From contig NC_084703.1 in NCBI RefSeq assembly GCF_033807575.1, positions 10,602,001 through 10,666,000 of the forward strand: 64,000 bases of DNA, read 5' to 3'. The translations under genes were made by a program, and so were the position numbers. Of this stretch, positions 47,371-59,900 are shown piece after piece. The stretch's first letter is position 1. Each line of letters opens with the position of its first letter. The notes under the pieces are model-generated. The model had not been told where the DNA came from. It saw only the letters and a list, made by a program, of their open reading frames with translations, and made no database searches. This DNA is from Cydia pomonella. Lineage: Eukaryota > Arthropoda > Insecta > Lepidoptera > Tortricidae.

Positions 47371-50300
47371 ATGAAGCATCGTGGAAAAATATTGATAAGA
47401 AATTTAAAACATGCTCTTCAAGCATTAAACATAAATGAAAAACCTTGTTCACCTCGGAACGAGACTGCTGAAAAATATAAACTGTTATGTAATTACTTTA
47501 AGATTACAAATAACTTTAAAAATCGAATCAAGTTATACAATTTATGGAAAAAGCTGATCCTACTCCATCCTGACTGGTCATCGAACGCAGTCTTGCTCGA
47601 ACAGAGTCTCGATGATAATCCAATGGAAACTTTTGATAGGTGTTATACGCGTACGTCTTCCCCGGTGTACAGCCCCTGTAAGGAATTACTGGCGGAAGAA
47701 GTTCCCATGCACAGTCCGGCCCATGAGAACAATTTTGTGAGTAGTCCCGAACTAAAAAAATCGCCAGGTGGTCAAAATAATGACGAGGTGCGAGATCATA
47801 CGTCATACGATTGGTATTGCTACGAGGACATGTGTTGCCTAGTGTCGGATTCTCCAGAAGCGGGCGGGATATACGATATGTCTCTTAACAGTATTAACAA
47901 TAAACGTGATGTATCACCGCCTATAGAAAAATTACCGAGAAGTATTTTAAACATGGACATATCGGCCTCAAGTGCAAATAGCTCTAATGTGCAATTCTTC
48001 CCGATCGGTACAAAAAATGTGACTAAATTGGAAAAATCCAAAACATGTTTAATAAAGGAAGGCGCGGCAACAATAAGCAAAGATTTATGGGGAGAAATCT
48101 TTCTAAATGGCAAGCTGGTAACTACTGCTTATCCTTACGTATTAAGGAAAATAATAGAAGGCAAAATTAATAATGCTTGCCAAATAATATTTAAGTATGT
48201 AAAATATTTAAAAAATAAAAAAATTATGGTAAAAGCGCATTGCAACCACAAAAATTGTAAAATTTTTAAAATCTACATCGAAAGTGGAAGTATTTTAACT
48301 GTTTTTAGTGAAAGCATAAACTTTTGTCACGCAGAAAATTTAACTATGCACGTGAGAGGTGTACAGAGGACATTGGTTAAAAGAAAAATGCTTAAAGAAA
48401 AACCTCTCAGCTACAAGAAAACCGAAATTATAAAATTAAATAAAAAAGTACTGGAAGAAACACATAACCTTCAAAGTGTTAAATCAGACTGCACGTTACG
48501 TAAAATAAGATCGGAGGCCATGGCCAAGAACGATAGGCACAGTAATGATATTTTAGATTTGATCCAATATCAGGAGGACCATTTTAATTTTGTGAAAGAA
48601 GTTTCGTTTCCTTTAAATATCAAAATATATAGCTCGGAGCAAATACAGACTCTTAAACAAGAAGGTCCTACGATGTTGTATTTTGACGCCACAGGGAGCA
48701 TTGCTAGAGATGTAAAAGGTGACAAGAAGGCAACGAAAAGAATGTTACTGTATTCCGGTATTGTACAAATAAAAGCAACGCAGAGGTTATTTCCCATTTT
48801 CCACATGATATCATCCGCTCATGACACCAACACTATTTTTAAAATGTTGCATGATTTCAAAATATTTTGCATGTCTGAAAACTGCTGGCCTGCGTTTACT
48901 GGTGTCGTGACAGACTTTAGCTTCGCTCTTATTAATGCCACTTGCCTGTCGTTTAACCAGCGAGCTCTAATTGATTATTTAAATTATTGCTACCTACATT
49001 TAACCGATGGGGGTGACGAATCTTTTGAAATTACACCGCTATATTTATGCGTTGCGCATCTTATTAAATGTATGTGTTCTGACGTAGATCGTACAATAAA
49101 AACTAATACGAGCAAATGTATCGTTAAAGAAATGTTAGCCAAAATTTTTCTTTTAACTGACTATGAAAAGATTTGTAGGCACATTCAAAGTATGTTTACA
49201 TTACTCAATAATAAGTACGTTAACAGAGCAGTATTGGATGCAAAAAAATATCTTGCAAATTATTCAAATAAAGATAAAAAGGACATAGGGGAACTGCTTA
49301 AAGCCGACGAAAATCCTGTTAAAATTGGAATCCCTGTTGGTGCAAGTAGCAATTATGAGAAAAATTTATTTTACGCCTATTTCAAGGATGTTTTAGAAAA
49401 TATCGATAATAATTTAGAAGATGGCGACCAATCAGAAAATGATTTCTTTTGTGTGGAGTTAACCGAAATAATTTTAAAAAAGTATATCCCATACCTCCCA
49501 ATGTGGACTAATTTATTGAAAAATGATAGACTTAGTAATGCTTCAGTGGAGAACTACTTCGGCCAGCTGAAGCAGCACACTCTTGAGGGGCGCACGAAGC
49601 TCAAGTGTACGCAACTAATTCGGATTTTGCGCTCCGAGGTACTGGCACTTCATAAAGAACATACTATTATTGGTAAAAAGAGAGGTTTATGCCAACAACA
49701 CCCACAGCCAACAGAACAAGAAAATTGGAGAAAAAAACGTAAACGGGCATTCAGCCACTTTGAGGGGAGATTTTTAAAAAAATTGTGTCCAGCAATAGAC
49801 GTACCCGCACCAGACAGCGAAGTAATAGTTAACTGTTTGTATTGTGGGCGCGGATCGTGGACAACAGGTTTGACTAACTGGGTTCAGTGCGATACTTGCA
49901 ATATGTGGGTACATCAACAATGTGCCAAAGACGTGGATGGATGTGTATCACCGGAATTACGTAACAAAGATTTCGTTTGTTCACACTGCACTCGTAATGA
50001 CCTATCCGAGTATGTTGACAACGTGACCGAATCATTAGCCATGCCCAAGCTTAAAATACTTAAAAACGGTTTAGTTGACGACATCCATTTCTATAAAGAA
50101 ATTGGTAGAGGTTACGTCGTTAACTACATGGATAAAATTCAGCAGACTAACGCTAAAAGTATATTGATAGACGAATTTATTTCCCTTGAAGGCCAAACCC
50201 ATTTAATAAGCACTGTAGTAGACCATATTCTCCATATCTTTAACAAAAATAAATACTATCTAATATCAGTGGAACGATGCCATCACATATTCGAAAATAA

Positions 50301-50880
50301 TAAGTTGCAGGATTCGTTTTACAGTTTCATAAATATAGATTTAGAAAAGGACACTGTTTTTCCAATTTGTCGCGATGATCACTACACCATGATCATTTTA
50401 TCTCTTAAAAGCAAATCACTGACGATTATCGACCCCCTTGGAAATGAAGATTTCTACTCTGAGCTTTATATAAAGACAATAAATAGTCTTTTAAATAAAA
50501 AAAATATTACTATTCAGTTCGATACACACAAAACTCTCGACCACTACATTCAAAAGGACGGTTATAATTGTGGTCCAATATTATTAAATATTTTTCAAAG
50601 CATCGTGACCAATAAAAGACAAACTTTTAAGCAAAATTATGACAGGTACAGAAATAATTTAAAACACGAACTGCTAAGAAACAGTGACGCAATGCATCAA
50701 CGCTGTTTATTTTGTTCGGTAAAAGTAAAGCCCCGCGATGCTATAAAGTGCAATTTTTGCTGCCGAATGTTTCATAAGCATTGTTTCGTGTCTACGGATG
50801 AGATTAAAATCGGTCTGGTGGCGACTGTAAAAAAACAAAAAAATCTGGGCAAGTGTGACTTATGTCTAGCTAATTTTTGA
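47371..50880 (+). CDS. MULE/NOF-like transposase fused to PHD finger and Ulp1-type protease (1169 aa)
   Basis: Intact, intronless frame; the first ATG after an in-frame TAA at 47353, with A at -3. Residues 1-240 are low-complexity with no clear domain. C291/C296 with C319/H320 may be a poor WRKY-GCM1-like zinc ribbon. The DDE core has YFDATGSI (D439), GVVTDFSFA (D515), C560-V-A-H563 (the CxxH motif of MULE and hAT transposases) and SVENYFGQLK (E727). A PHD finger uses C822, C825, C840, C843, H848, C851, C870 and C873, with W846. A Ulp1/C48 domain has H1004, D1021, Q1061 and C1067, spaced as in SUMO or ubiquitin-like proteases. A second C4HC3 finger spans C1112-C1165. It lies between inverted satellite arms, so it probably moves, or once moved, that unit. 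A domesticated role is possible. The fold assignment is by motif; protease substrate unknown. Confidence 0.85.
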   Translation: MKHRGKILIRNLKHALQALNINEKPCSPRNETAEKYKLLCNYFKITNNFKNRIKLYNLWKKLILLHPDWSSNAVLLEQSLDDNPMETFDRCYTRTSSPVYSPCKELLAEEVPMHSPAHENNFVSSPELKKSPGGQNNDEVRDHTSYDWYCYEDMCCLVSDSPEAGGIYDMSLNSINNKRDVSPPIEKLPRSILNMDISASSANSSNVQFFPIGTKNVTKLEKSKTCLIKEGAATISKDLWGEIFLNGKLVTTAYPYVLRKIIEGKINNACQIIFKYVKYLKNKKIMVKAHCNHKNCKIFKIYIESGSILTVFSESINFCHAENLTMHVRGVQRTLVKRKMLKEKPLSYKKTEIIKLNKKVLEETHNLQSVKSDCTLRKIRSEAMAKNDRHSNDILDLIQYQEDHFNFVKEVSFPLNIKIYSSEQIQTLKQEGPTMLYFDATGSIARDVKGDKKATKRMLLYSGIVQIKATQRLFPIFHMISSAHDTNTIFKMLHDFKIFCMSENCWPAFTGVVTDFSFALINATCLSFNQRALIDYLNYCYLHLTDGGDESFEITPLYLCVAHLIKCMCSDVDRTIKTNTSKCIVKEMLAKIFLLTDYEKICRHIQSMFTLLNNKYVNRAVLDAKKYLANYSNKDKKDIGELLKADENPVKIGIPVGASSNYEKNLFYAYFKDVLENIDNNLEDGDQSENDFFCVELTEIILKKYIPYLPMWTNLLKNDRLSNASVENYFGQLKQHTLEGRTKLKCTQLIRILRSEVLALHKEHTIIGKKRGLCQQHPQPTEQENWRKKRKRAFSHFEGRFLKKLCPAIDVPAPDSEVIVNCLYCGRGSWTTGLTNWVQCDTCNMWVHQQCAKDVDGCVSPELRNKDFVCSHCTRNDLSEYVDNVTESLAMPKLKILKNGLVDDIHFYKEIGRGYVVNYMDKIQQTNAKSILIDEFISLEGQTHLISTVVDHILHIFNKNKYYLISVERCHHIFENNKLQDSFYSFINIDLEKDTVFPICRDDHYTMIILSLKSKSLTIIDPLGNEDFYSELYIKTINSLLNKKNITIQFDTHKTLDHYIQKDGYNCGPILLNIFQSIVTNKRQTFKQNYDRYRNNLKHELLRNSDAMHQRCLFCSVKVKPRDAIKCNFCCRMFHKHCFVSTDEIKIGLVATVKKQKNLGKCDLCLANF

Positions 50881-50949
50881 CTAATTACCTACCACAAAAA
50901 TTAAAAATTAAATTTTGAAATTAGGAGTAGTGTCTTAACGACTCCAATC
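50881..50949. other. Short spacer between gene and right arm
   Basis: Only about 70 bp of A/T-rich sequence separates the stop codon from the first diverged satellite unit. No AATAAA is present in it. The first AATAAA in gene sense is at 51162-51167, inside the second satellite unit, and could serve as the polyadenylation signal. Confidence 0.5.
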
Positions 50950-53900
50950 ATATTACACACAAAGTGAAATATGACTCTTCTTTCGATCCTACGTCCTAAT
51001 GGAACTTTCATTGTTTAACACTGCCATCAAGGCGGTTCTAATGTTATCTAACACAAAGTGTAATCTAGAGGGCTTCTCGTGCAAATGCCAGAAAATTAAC
51101 ATTATTATTTAGTTAGATAGTTATTTACAGTCACTTTGTCCTGTCATGTTCTTTTAATCCTAATAAAACAAACCTTGTTTCAAACTAGCGTCAAGACGGT
51201 TCTAACAATATCTACCTAACACAAAGTTTAATCTAGACGGCTTCATGTGAAAATTCTACAAAGTTCACATTTTTATTTAGTCAGCTGGGTATTTTCAGTC
51301 AATTTGGTCTTGTCATTTTCTTTCAATCCTAATAAAACTTACCTTGTTTATTACTTGCGTCAAGACGGTTCTAACAATACCCAACACAAAGTGTAATCTA
51401 GACGGCTTCATGTGAAAATTCTACAAAGTTCACATTTTTATTTAGGGAGCTGGGTATTTTCAGTCATTTTGGACGAGTTATTTTCTTTAAATCCTAATGA
51501 AACTTACCTTGTTTAAAACTCGCATCAAGGTGGTTCTAACAATACCCAACACAAAGTGTAATCTAGACGGCTTCATGTGAAAATTCTACAAAGTTCACAT
51601 TTGTATTTAGGCAGCTGGGTATTTTCAGTCAATTTGGACTAGATATTTTCTTTCAATCCTAATGAAACTTACCTTGTTTAAAAGTCGCATCAAGGTGGTT
51701 CTAACAAAGTGTAATCTAGACGGCTTCATGTGAAAATTCTACAAAGTTCAAATTTTTATTTAGTCAGCTGGGTATTTTCAGTCAATTTTGTTTAGTCATG
51801 TTCCTTCAATCCTAATGAAACTTACCTTGTTTAAAACTCGCGTCAAGACAGTTCTAACAATACCTAACACAAAGTGTAATCTAGACGGCTTCATGTGAAA
51901 ATTCTACAAAGTTCACATTTTTATTTAGGCAGCTGGGTATTTTCAGTCATTTTGGACTACTTAGTCATGTTCTTTCAATCCTAATGAAACTTACCTTTTT
52001 TAATACTCGCGTCAAGACAATTCTAACAATACTTAACACAAAGTGTAATCTAGACGGCTTCATGTGAATATTCTACAATGTTCCCATTTTTATTTAGTCA
52101 GCTGGGTATTTTCAGTCAATTTGGTCTTTTCATTTTCTTTCAATCCTAATGAAACTTACCTGGTTTATTACTTGCGTCAAGACGGTTCTAAGAATACCTA
52201 ACACAAACTGTAATCTAGACGGCTTCATGTGAAAATTCTACAAAGTTCACATTTTTATTTAGTCAGCTGGGTATTTTCAGTCAATTTGGTCTTGTCATTT
52301 TCTTTCAATCCTAATGAAACTTACCTGGTTTATTACTTGCGTCAAGACGGTTCTAACAATACCTAATACAAAGTGTAATCTAGACGGCTTCATATGAAAA
52401 TTCTAGAAAGATCACAAATTTATTTAGGCAGCTGGGTATTTTCAGTCACTTTTGTTTAGTCATGTTCTTTCAATCCTAATGAAACTTACCTTGTTTAAAA
52501 CTCGCATCAAGGTGGTTCTAACAATACCCAACATAAAGTGTAATCTGGACGGCTTCATGTGAAAATTCTAGAAAGATCACACATTTATTTAGGCAGCTGG
52601 GTATTTTCAGTCACTTTTGTTTAGTCATGTTCTTTCAATCCTAATGAAACTTACCTTGTTTAAAACTCGCGTCAAGACGGTTCTAACAATACCTAACACA
52701 AAGTGTAATCTAGACGGCTTCATGTGAAATTACTAGAAAGTTTACTTATTTATTTAGTCAGCTGGGTATTATCTGTCATATTGGTCCAGTCATTTTCTTT
52801 CAATCCTAATGAAACTTATCTTGTTCAATACTCGCGTCAAGACAATTCTAACAATACCTAACACAAAGTGTAATCTAGACGGCGTCATGTGAAAATTCTA
52901 CAAAGTTCACATTTTTATTTAGGCAGCTGGGTATTTTCAGTCAATTTGGTCTTGTCATTTTCTTTCAATCCTAATGAAACTTACCTGGTTTATTACTTGC
53001 GTCAAGACGGTTCTAACAATACCTAACACAAAGTGTAATCTAGACGGCTTCATGTGAAATTTCTACAAAGTTCACATTTTTATTTAGGCAGCTGGGTATT
53101 TTCAGTCAATTTGGTCTTGTCATTTTCTTTCAATCCTAATGAAACTTACCTGGTTTATTACTTGCGTCAAGACGGTTCTAACAATACCTAACACAAAGTG
53201 TAATCTAGACGGCGTCATGTGAAAATTCTACAAAGTTCACATTTTTATTTAGGCAGCTGGGTATTTTCAGTCAATTTGGTCTTGTCATTTTCTTTCAATC
53301 CTAATGAAACTTACCTTGTTTATTACTTGCGTCAAAACGGTTCTAACAATACCTAACACAAAGTGTAATCTAGACGGCTTCATGTGAAAATTCTACAAAG
53401 TTCACATTTTTATTTAGGCAGCTGGGTATTTTCAGTCAATTTTGTCTAGTCATGTTCTTTCAATCCTAATAAAACTTACCTTGTTTAAAACTCGCGTCAA
53501 GACGGTTCTAACAATACCTAACACAAAGTGTAATCTAGATGGCTTCATGTGAAAATTCTACAAAGTTCAAATTTTTATTAAGTCAGCTGGGTATTTTCAG
53601 TCAATTTTGTTTAGTCATGTTCTTTCAATCCTAATGAAACTTACCTTGTTTGAAACTCGCATCAAGACGGTTCTAACAATACCTAACACAAAGTGTAATC
53701 TAGACGGCTTCATGTGAAAATTCTACAAAGTTTACATTTTTATTTAGGCAGCTGGGTATTTTCAATCATTTTGGACTAGTCATGTACTTTCAATCCTAAT
53801 GAAACTTCCATTGTTTAAAACTCGCATCAAGGCGGTTCTAACAATACCAAACATAAAGTGTAATCTAGACGGCTTCATGTGAAAATTCTACAAAGTTCAC

Positions 53901-56900
53901 ATTTTTATTTAGGCAGCTGGGTATTTTCAGTCATTTTTGTCTAGTCATGTTCTTTCAATCCTAATGAAACTTACCTTGTTGATTACTCGTATCAAGACGG
54001 TTCTAACAATACCTAACACAAAGTGTAATCTAGACGGCTTCATGTGAATATTCTACAATGTTCCCATTTTTATTTAGTCAGCTGGGTATTTTCAGTCACT
54101 TTGGTCTTGTCATTTTCTTTCAATCCTAATGAAACTTACATGGTTTATTAATTGCGTCATGACGGTTCTAACAATACCTAACACAAAGTGTAATCTAGAC
54201 GGCTTCATGTGAAATTACTAGAAAGTTTACTTATTTATTTAGTCAGCTGGGTATTATCAGTCATATTGGTCCAGTCATTTTCTTTCAATCCTAATGAAAC
54301 TTATCTTGTTCAATACTCGCGTCAAGACAATTCTAACAATACCTAACACAAAGTGTAATCTAGACGGCGTCATGTGAAAATTCTACAAAGTTCACATTTT
54401 TATTTAGGCAGCTGGGTATTTTCAGTCAATTTGGTCTTGTCATTTTCTTTCAATCCTAATGAAACTTACCTGGTTTATTACTTGCGTCAAGACGGTTCTA
54501 ACAATACCTAACACAAAGTGTAATCTAGACGGCTTCATGTGAAAATTCTACAAAGTTCACATTTTTATTTAGGCAGCTGGGTATTTTCAGTCAATTTTGT
54601 CTAGTCATGTTCTTTCAATCCTAATGAAACTTACCTGGTTTATTACTTGCGTCAAGACGGTTCTAACAATACCTAACACAAAGTGTAATCTAGACGGCTT
54701 CATGTGAAAATTCTACAAAGTTCACATTTTTATTTAGGCAGCTGGGTATTTTCAGTCATTTTTGTCTAGTCATGTTCTTTCAATCCTAATGAAACTTACC
54801 TTGTTGATTACTCGTATCAAGACGGTTCTAACAATACCTAACACAAAGTGTAATCTAGACGGCTTCATGTGAATATTCTACAATGTTCCCATTTTTATTT
54901 AGTCAGCTGGGTATTTTCAGTCACTTTGGTCTTGTCATTTTCTTTCAATCCTAATGAAACTTACATGGTTTATTAATTGCGTCATGACGGTTCTATCAAT
55001 ACCTAACACAAAGTGTAATCTAGACGGCTTCATGTGAAAATTCTACAAAGTTCACATTCTTATTTAGTCAGCTGGGTATTTTCAGTCAATTTGGTCTTGT
55101 CATTTTCTTTCAATCCTAATGAAACTTACCTGGTTTATTACTTGCGTCAAGACGGTTCTAACAATACCTAACACAAAGTGTAATCTAGACGGCTTCATGT
55201 GAAAATTCTACAAAGTTCAAATTTTTATTTAGTCAGCTGGGTATTTTCAGTCACTGTTGTTTAGTCATGTTCTTTCAATCCTAATGAAACTTACCTTGTT
55301 TAAAACTCGCGTCAAGACGGTTCTAACAATACCTAACACAAAGTGTAATCTAGACGGCTTCATGTGAAATTACTAGAAAGTTTACTTATTTATTTAGTCA
55401 GCTGGGTATTTTCAGTCAATTTGGTCTTGTCATTTTCTTTCAATCCTAATGAAACTTACCTGGTTTATTACTTGCGTCAAGACGGTTCTAACAATAACTA
55501 ATACAAAGTGTAATCTAGACGGCTTCATATGAAAATTCTAGAAAGATCACAAATTTATTTAGGCAGCTGGGTATTTTCAGTCACTTTTGTTTAGTCATGT
55601 TCTTTCAATCCTAATGAAACTTACCTTGTTTAAAACTCGCATCAAGGTGGTTCTAACAATACCCAACATAAAGTGTAATCTGGACGGCTTCATGTGAAAA
55701 TTCTAGAAAGATCACACATTTATTTAGGCAGCTGGGTATTTTCAGTCACTTTTGTTTAGTCATGTACTTTCAATCCTAATGAAACTTACCTTGTTTAAAA
55801 CTCGCGTCAAGACGGTTCTAACAATACCTAACACAAAGTGTAATCTAGACGGCTTCATGTGAAATTACTAGAAAGTTTACTTATTTATTTAGTCAGCTGG
55901 GTATTATCAGTCATATTGGTCCAGTCATTTTCTTTCAATCCTAATGAAACTTATCTTGTTCAATACTCGCGTCAAGACTATTCTAACAATACCTAACACA
56001 AAGTGTAATCTAGACGGCGTCATGTGAAAATTCTAAAAAGTTCACATTTTTATTAAGGCAGCTGGGTATTTTCAGTCAATTTGGTCTTGTCATTTTCTTT
56101 CAATCCTAATGAAACTTACCTGGTTTATTACTTGCGTCAAGACGGTTCTAACAATACCTAACACAAAGTGTAATCGAGACGGCTTCATGTGAAATTTCTA
56201 CAAAGTTCACATTTTTATTTAGGCAGCTGGGTATTTTCAGTCAATTTGGTCTTGTCATTTTCTTTCAATCCTAATGAAACTTACCTGGTTTATTACTTGC
56301 GTCAAGACGGTTCTAACAATACCTAACACAAAGTGTAATCTAGACGGCGTCATGTGAAAATTCTACAAAGTTCACATTTTTATTTAGGCAGCTGGGTATT
56401 TTCAGTCAATTTGGTCTTGTCATTTTCTTTCAATCCTAATGAAACTTACCTGGTTTATTACTTGCGTCAAGACGGTTCTAACAATACCTAACACAAAGTG
56501 TAATCTAGACGGCTTCATGTGAAAATTCTACAAAGTTCACATTTTTATTTAGGCAGCTGGGTATTTTCAGTCAATTTTGTTTAGTCATGTTCTTTCAATC
56601 CTAATAAAACTTACCTTGTTTAAAACTCGCGTCAAGACGGTTCTAACAATACCTAACACAAAGTGTAATCTAGATGGCTTCATGTGAAAATTCTACAAAG
56701 TTCAAATTTTTATTAAGTCAGCTGGGTATTTTCAGTCAATTTTGTTTAGTCATGTTCTTTCAATCCTAATGAAACTTACCTTGTTTGAAACTTGCATCAA
56801 GACGGTTCTAACAATACCTAACACAAAGTGTAATCTAGACGGCTTCATGTGAAAATTCTCCAAAGTTTACATTTTTATTTAGGCAGCTGGGTATTTTCAG

Positions 56901-59900
56901 TCAATTTGGACTAGTCATGTTCTTTCAATCCTAATGAAACTTCCATTGTTTAAAACTCGCATCAAGGCGGTTCTAACAATACCAAACATAAAGTGTAATC
57001 TAGACGGCTTCATGTGAAAATTCTACAAAGTTCACATTTTTATTTAGGCAGCTGGGTATTTTCAGTCATTTTTGTCTAGTCATGTTCTTTCAATCCTAAT
57101 GAAACTTACCTTGTTGATTACTCGTATCAAGACGGTTCTAACAATACCTAACACAAAGTGTAATCTAGACGGCTTCATGTGAATATTCTACAATGTTCCC
57201 ATTTTTATTTAGTCAGCTGGGTATTTTCAGTCACTTTGGTCTTGTCATTTTCTTTCAATCCTAATGAAACTTACACGGTTTATTAATTGCGTCATGACGG
57301 TTCTAACAATACCTAACACAAAGTGTAATCTATACGGCTTCATGTGAAATTACTAGAAAGTTTACTTATTTATTTAGTCAGCTGGGTATTATCAGTCATA
57401 TTGGTCCAGTCATTTTCTTTCAATCCTAATGAAACTTATCTTGTTCAATACTCGCGTCAAGACAATTCTAACAATACCTAACACAAAGTGTAATCTAGAC
57501 GGCGTCATGTGAAAATTCTACAAAGTTCACATTTTTATTTAGGCAGCTGGGTATTTTCAGTCAATTTTGTCTAGTCATGTTCTTTCAATCCTAATGAAAC
57601 TTACCTGGTTTATTACTTGCGTCAAGACGGTTCTAACAATACCTAACACAAAGTGTAATCTAGACGGCTTCATGTGAAAATTCTACAAAGTTCACATTTT
57701 TATTTAGGCAGCTGGGTATTTTCAGTCAATTTTGTCTAGTCATGTTCTTTCAATCCTAATGAAACTTACCTGGTTTATTACTTGCGTCAAGACGGTTCTA
57801 ACAATACCTAACACAAAGTGTAATCTAGACGGCTTCATGTGAAAATTCTACAAAGTTCACATTTTTATTTAGGCAGCTGGGTATTTTCAGTCATTTTTGT
57901 CTAGTCATGTTCTTTCAATCCTAATGAAACTTACCTTGTTGATTACTCGTATCAAGACGGTTCTAACAATACCTAACACAAAGTGTAATCTAGACGGCTT
58001 CATGTGAATATTCTACAATGTTCCCATTTTTATTTAGTCAGCTGGGTATTTTCAGTCACTTTGGTCTTGTCATTTTCTTTCAATCCTAATGAAACTTACA
58101 TGGTTTATTAATTGCGTCATGACGGTTCTAACAATACCTAACACAAAGTGTAATCTAGACGGCTTCATGTGAAAATTCTACAAAGTTCACATTCTTATTT
58201 AGTCAGCTGGGTATTTTCAGTCAATTTGGTCTTGTCATTTTCTTTCAATCCTAATGAAACTTACCTGGTTTATTACTTGCGTCAAGACGGTTCTAACAAT
58301 ACCTAACACAAAGTGTAATCTAGACGGCTTCATGTGAAAATTCTACAAAGTTCAAATTTTTATTTAGTCAGCTGGGTATTTTCAGTCACTGTTGTTTAGT
58401 CATGTTCTTTCAATCCTAATGAAACTTACCTTGTTTAAAACTCGCGTCAAGACGGTTCTAACAATACCTAACACAAAGTGTAATCTAGACGGCTTCATGT
58501 GAAATTACTAGAAAGTTTACTTATTTATTTAGTCAGCTGGGTATTTTCAGTCAATTTGGTCTTGTCATTTTCTTTCAATCCTAATGAAACTTACCTGGTT
58601 TATTACTTGCGTCAAGACGGTTCTAACAATAACTAATACAAAGTGTAATCTAGACGGCTTCATATGAAAATTCTAGAAAGATCACAAATTTATTTAGGCA
58701 GCTGGGTATTTTCAGTCACTTTTGTTTAGTCATGTTCTTTCAATCCTAATGAAACTTACCTTGTTTAAAACTCGCATCAAGGTGGTTCTAACAATACCCA
58801 ACATAAAGTGTAATCTGGACGGCTTCATGTGAAAATTCTAGAAAGATCACACATTTATTTAGGCAGCTGGGTATTTTCAGTCACTTTTGTTTAGTCATGT
58901 TCTTTCAATCCTAATGAAACTTACCTTGTTTAAAACTCGCGTCAAGACGGTTCTAACAATACCTAACACAAAGTGTAATCTAGACGGCTTCATGTGAAAT
59001 TACTAGAAAGTTTACTTATTTATTTAGTCAGCTGGGTATTATCAGTCATATTGGTCCAGTCATTTTCTTTTAATCCTAATGAAACTTATCTTGTTCAATA
59101 CTCGCGTCAAGACAATTCTAACAATACCTAACACAAAGTGTAATCTAGACGGCGTCATGTGAAAATTCTAAAAAGTTCACATTTTTATTAAGGCAGCTGG
59201 GTATTTTCAGTCAATTTGGTCTTGTCATTTTCTTTCAATCCTAATGAAACTTACCTGGTTTATTACTTGCGTCAAGACGGTTCTAACAATACCTAACACA
59301 AAGTGTAATCGAGACGGCTTCATGTGAAATTTCTACAAAGTTCACATTTTTATTTAGGCAGCTGGGTATTTTCAGTCAATTTGGTCTTGTCATTTTCTTT
59401 CAATCCTAATGAAACTTACCTGGTTTATTACTTGCGTCAAGACGGTTCTAACAATACCTAACACAAAGTGTAATCTAGACGGCGTCATGTGAAAATTCTA
59501 CAAAATTCACATTTTTATTTAGGCAGCTGGGTATTTTCAGTCAATTTGGTCTTGTCATTTTCTTTCAATCCTAATGAAACTTACCTGGTTTATTACTCGC
59601 GTCAAGACGGTTCTAACAATACCTAACACAAAGTGTAATCTAGACGGCTTCATGTGAAAATTCTACAAAGTTCACATTTTTATTTAGGCAGCTGAGTATT
59701 TTCAGTCAATTTTGTTTAGTCATGCTCTTTCAATCCTAATAAAACTTACCTTGTTTAAAACTCGCGTCAAGACGGTTCTAACAATACCTAACACAAAGTG
59801 TAATCTAGATGGCTTCATGTGAAAATTCTACAAAGTTCAAATTTTTATTAAGTCAGCTGGGTATTTTCAGTCAATTTTGTTTAGTCATGTTCTTTCAATC

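Noticed and set aside
47528..48806. Minus-strand frames of 78-97 codons inside the transposase gene
   Set aside because: They are antisense shadows of the long plus-strand coding frame.
46375..50949. Classic short terminal inverted repeats immediately around the gene
   Set aside because: Sequence just after 46374 and just before 50950 shows no inverted similarity by eye; the only inverted sequence is the satellite itself.
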